Position numbers and translations under genes: made by a program. The notes beneath the pieces were generated by a model. It did not search any database. It was given only the letters and a program-made list of their open reading frames with translations, and was not told where the DNA came from. Positions 63,407 to 64,000 of a stretch of 64,000 nt of DNA are shown piece after piece. Position 1 is the stretch's first letter, and every line of letters begins with the position of its first letter. Origin of the DNA: Paenibacillus sp. JQZ6Y-1 (lineage in GTDB: Bacteria; Bacillota; Bacilli; Paenibacillales; Paenibacillaceae); NCBI RefSeq assembly GCF_040719145.1, contig NZ_JBFDUZ010000001.1:1302001-1366000 (forward strand), read 5' to 3'.

Positions 63407-64000
63407 ATGAATATTACAATCAATAATGAAACTGTCCACTGTCATGTGGAATACTCCAAACGCAAAAAAGTAGCTATTCAGCTTGATCCGAATGGGTTGC
63501 TTACTGTCAAAGCACCGAATGGCACATCAGAGGAGGAGATTATTCGTCTCGTTGAGCGTAATGCCAAGCCTATTTTGGATTATCTGCACAAGCTGGCAGA
63601 CCGTCAGCCGTTACCAGAAACGAGAACCTATGCCGAAGCCGAGGATACCTTTATGTATCTAGGTAAGGAGCAACCGTTGCAGTCGCTAATCTCGCTGGAG
63701 GATGCAGACGAAGAGGAGCTGCGCATTCGCCTGAAAAAGTTTTATTTTACGAGCTGCAAAAAGATTATTCTGGAACGAATGCAGCCATACATGAAGCAGC
63801 TCAAAGTGAAACCCAAAAGTGTAGATATCGTGGAATCGACCACTCGCTGGGGAAGCTGTAGTTATGATAAAAAGCTGACCTTCAACTATCGACTGGCGAT
63901 GGCGCCTATTGAGGTAATTGATTATGTGATTGTGCATGAGCTGTGTCATCTGCTGCATATGAATCATGATCGTTCCTTTTGGCGCAAGGTGGGCGGATTG
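63407..64000 (+). CDS. YgjP-type (SprT-like, DUF45) metallopeptidase, partial
   Basis: The first 198 codons of a gene that continues past the window end. The zinc motif HELCH (residues 177-181) follows ESTTRWGSCSYDKKLTFNYRLAMAPIEVIDYVIVHELCHLLHMNHDRSFW, the signature of YgjP/DUF45 proteins. ATG at 63401 is also in frame, but GAGG 8 nt before ATG 63407 favours the latter. The N-terminal part (SKRKKVAIQLDPNGLLTVKAPN) is the family's small beta domain. The function of the family is not well defined. Confidence 0.88.
   Translation, partial: MNITINNETVHCHVEYSKRKKVAIQLDPNGLLTVKAPNGTSEEEIIRLVERNAKPILDYLHKLADRQPLPETRTYAEAEDTFMYLGKEQPLQSLISLEDADEEELRIRLKKFYFTSCKKIILERMQPYMKQLKVKPKSVDIVESTTRWGSCSYDKKLTFNYRLAMAPIEVIDYVIVHELCHLLHMNHDRSFWRKVGGL

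Noticed and set aside
1..64000. prophage, insertion sequence, integron or secondary-metabolite cluster
   Set aside because: No transposase, integrase, phage structural, polyketide or peptide synthetase gene is present, and no terminal inverted repeats with target duplications were seen.

Overview
The window looks like ordinary chromosome from a low-to-middle GC, spore-former-type Firmicute, most likely Paenibacillus or a close relative. The basis is strong AGGAGG-type ribosome binding sites, frequent TTG and GTG starts, many U-tailed intrinsic terminators, an S-layer-homology protein, a copper-amine-oxidase-like stalk protein, Bacillus-type odhAB, iolT and iolS homologues, and a GH94 phosphorylase operon. 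I see no rRNA, tRNA, CRISPR array, insertion sequence or prophage. The genus is inferred from gene content; no database was searched.

Layout. 1-6.7 kb: the end of an unknown gene, a coupled pair ending in a PHP-domain phosphoesterase, a GntR/HutC regulator, an acetyltransferase, an SLH protein, a lactonase-fold protein and two small conserved proteins. 7.0-15.4 kb: a LacI-type regulator with its own promoter and palindromic operators, followed by two very similar sugar-binding lipoproteins, two ABC permeases and a GH94 disaccharide phosphorylase. This is one uptake and phosphorolysis operon without its own ATPase. 15.7-21.0 kb: an ElaA-like acetyltransferase and odhA-odhB of the TCA cycle, with a catabolite-repression-like palindrome upstream. 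21.3-27 kb: a BCCT osmolyte transporter, an acetyltransferase, and iolT- and iolS-like genes. 27-34.3 kb: small conserved and unknown genes, a CYTH protein, a Fur-box-marked nitroreductase and an RlmCD-type rRNA methyltransferase with a long disordered N-terminus; an 11-copy 7-bp tandem repeat lies at 29.5 kb.

34.4-40.1 kb is the most accessory-looking part: an APH-fold kinase behind a coupled 20-codon leader ORF, an unknown protein, a CPCC zinc-ribbon/HEAT-like fusion, a stalk-domain secreted protein, a two-domain acetyltransferase and a PrpA/ApaH-like phosphatase. 40.9-43.3 kb carries carboxy(nor)spermidine dehydrogenase and decarboxylase, the alternative spermidine route, behind a strong promoter and a hairpin-bearing leader. 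43.6-48.5 kb has an ECF sigma/anti-sigma pair, a PPOX-fold stress protein, and a GT39-like membrane glycosyltransferase coupled to a Gly/Met-rich lipoprotein. 49-59.9 kb holds an amino-acid permease, truA, a TIM-barrel epimerase-like protein, a second APH-fold kinase, an acetyltransferase, two SDRs, DinB, a histidine phosphatase and an old yellow enzyme. 60.4-61.5 kb has an unrecognised secreted/membrane protein followed by two paralogous very small membrane proteins. The window ends with an AAHS-type MFS transporter and the start of a YgjP-type metallopeptidase.

Most of the window is housekeeping or metabolic. The parts I find least explained are the 60.4-61.5 kb membrane-protein trio, the leader ORF in front of the 34.5 kb kinase, the CPCC/HEAT fusion, the 7-bp tandem repeat, and several long intergenic inverted repeats.
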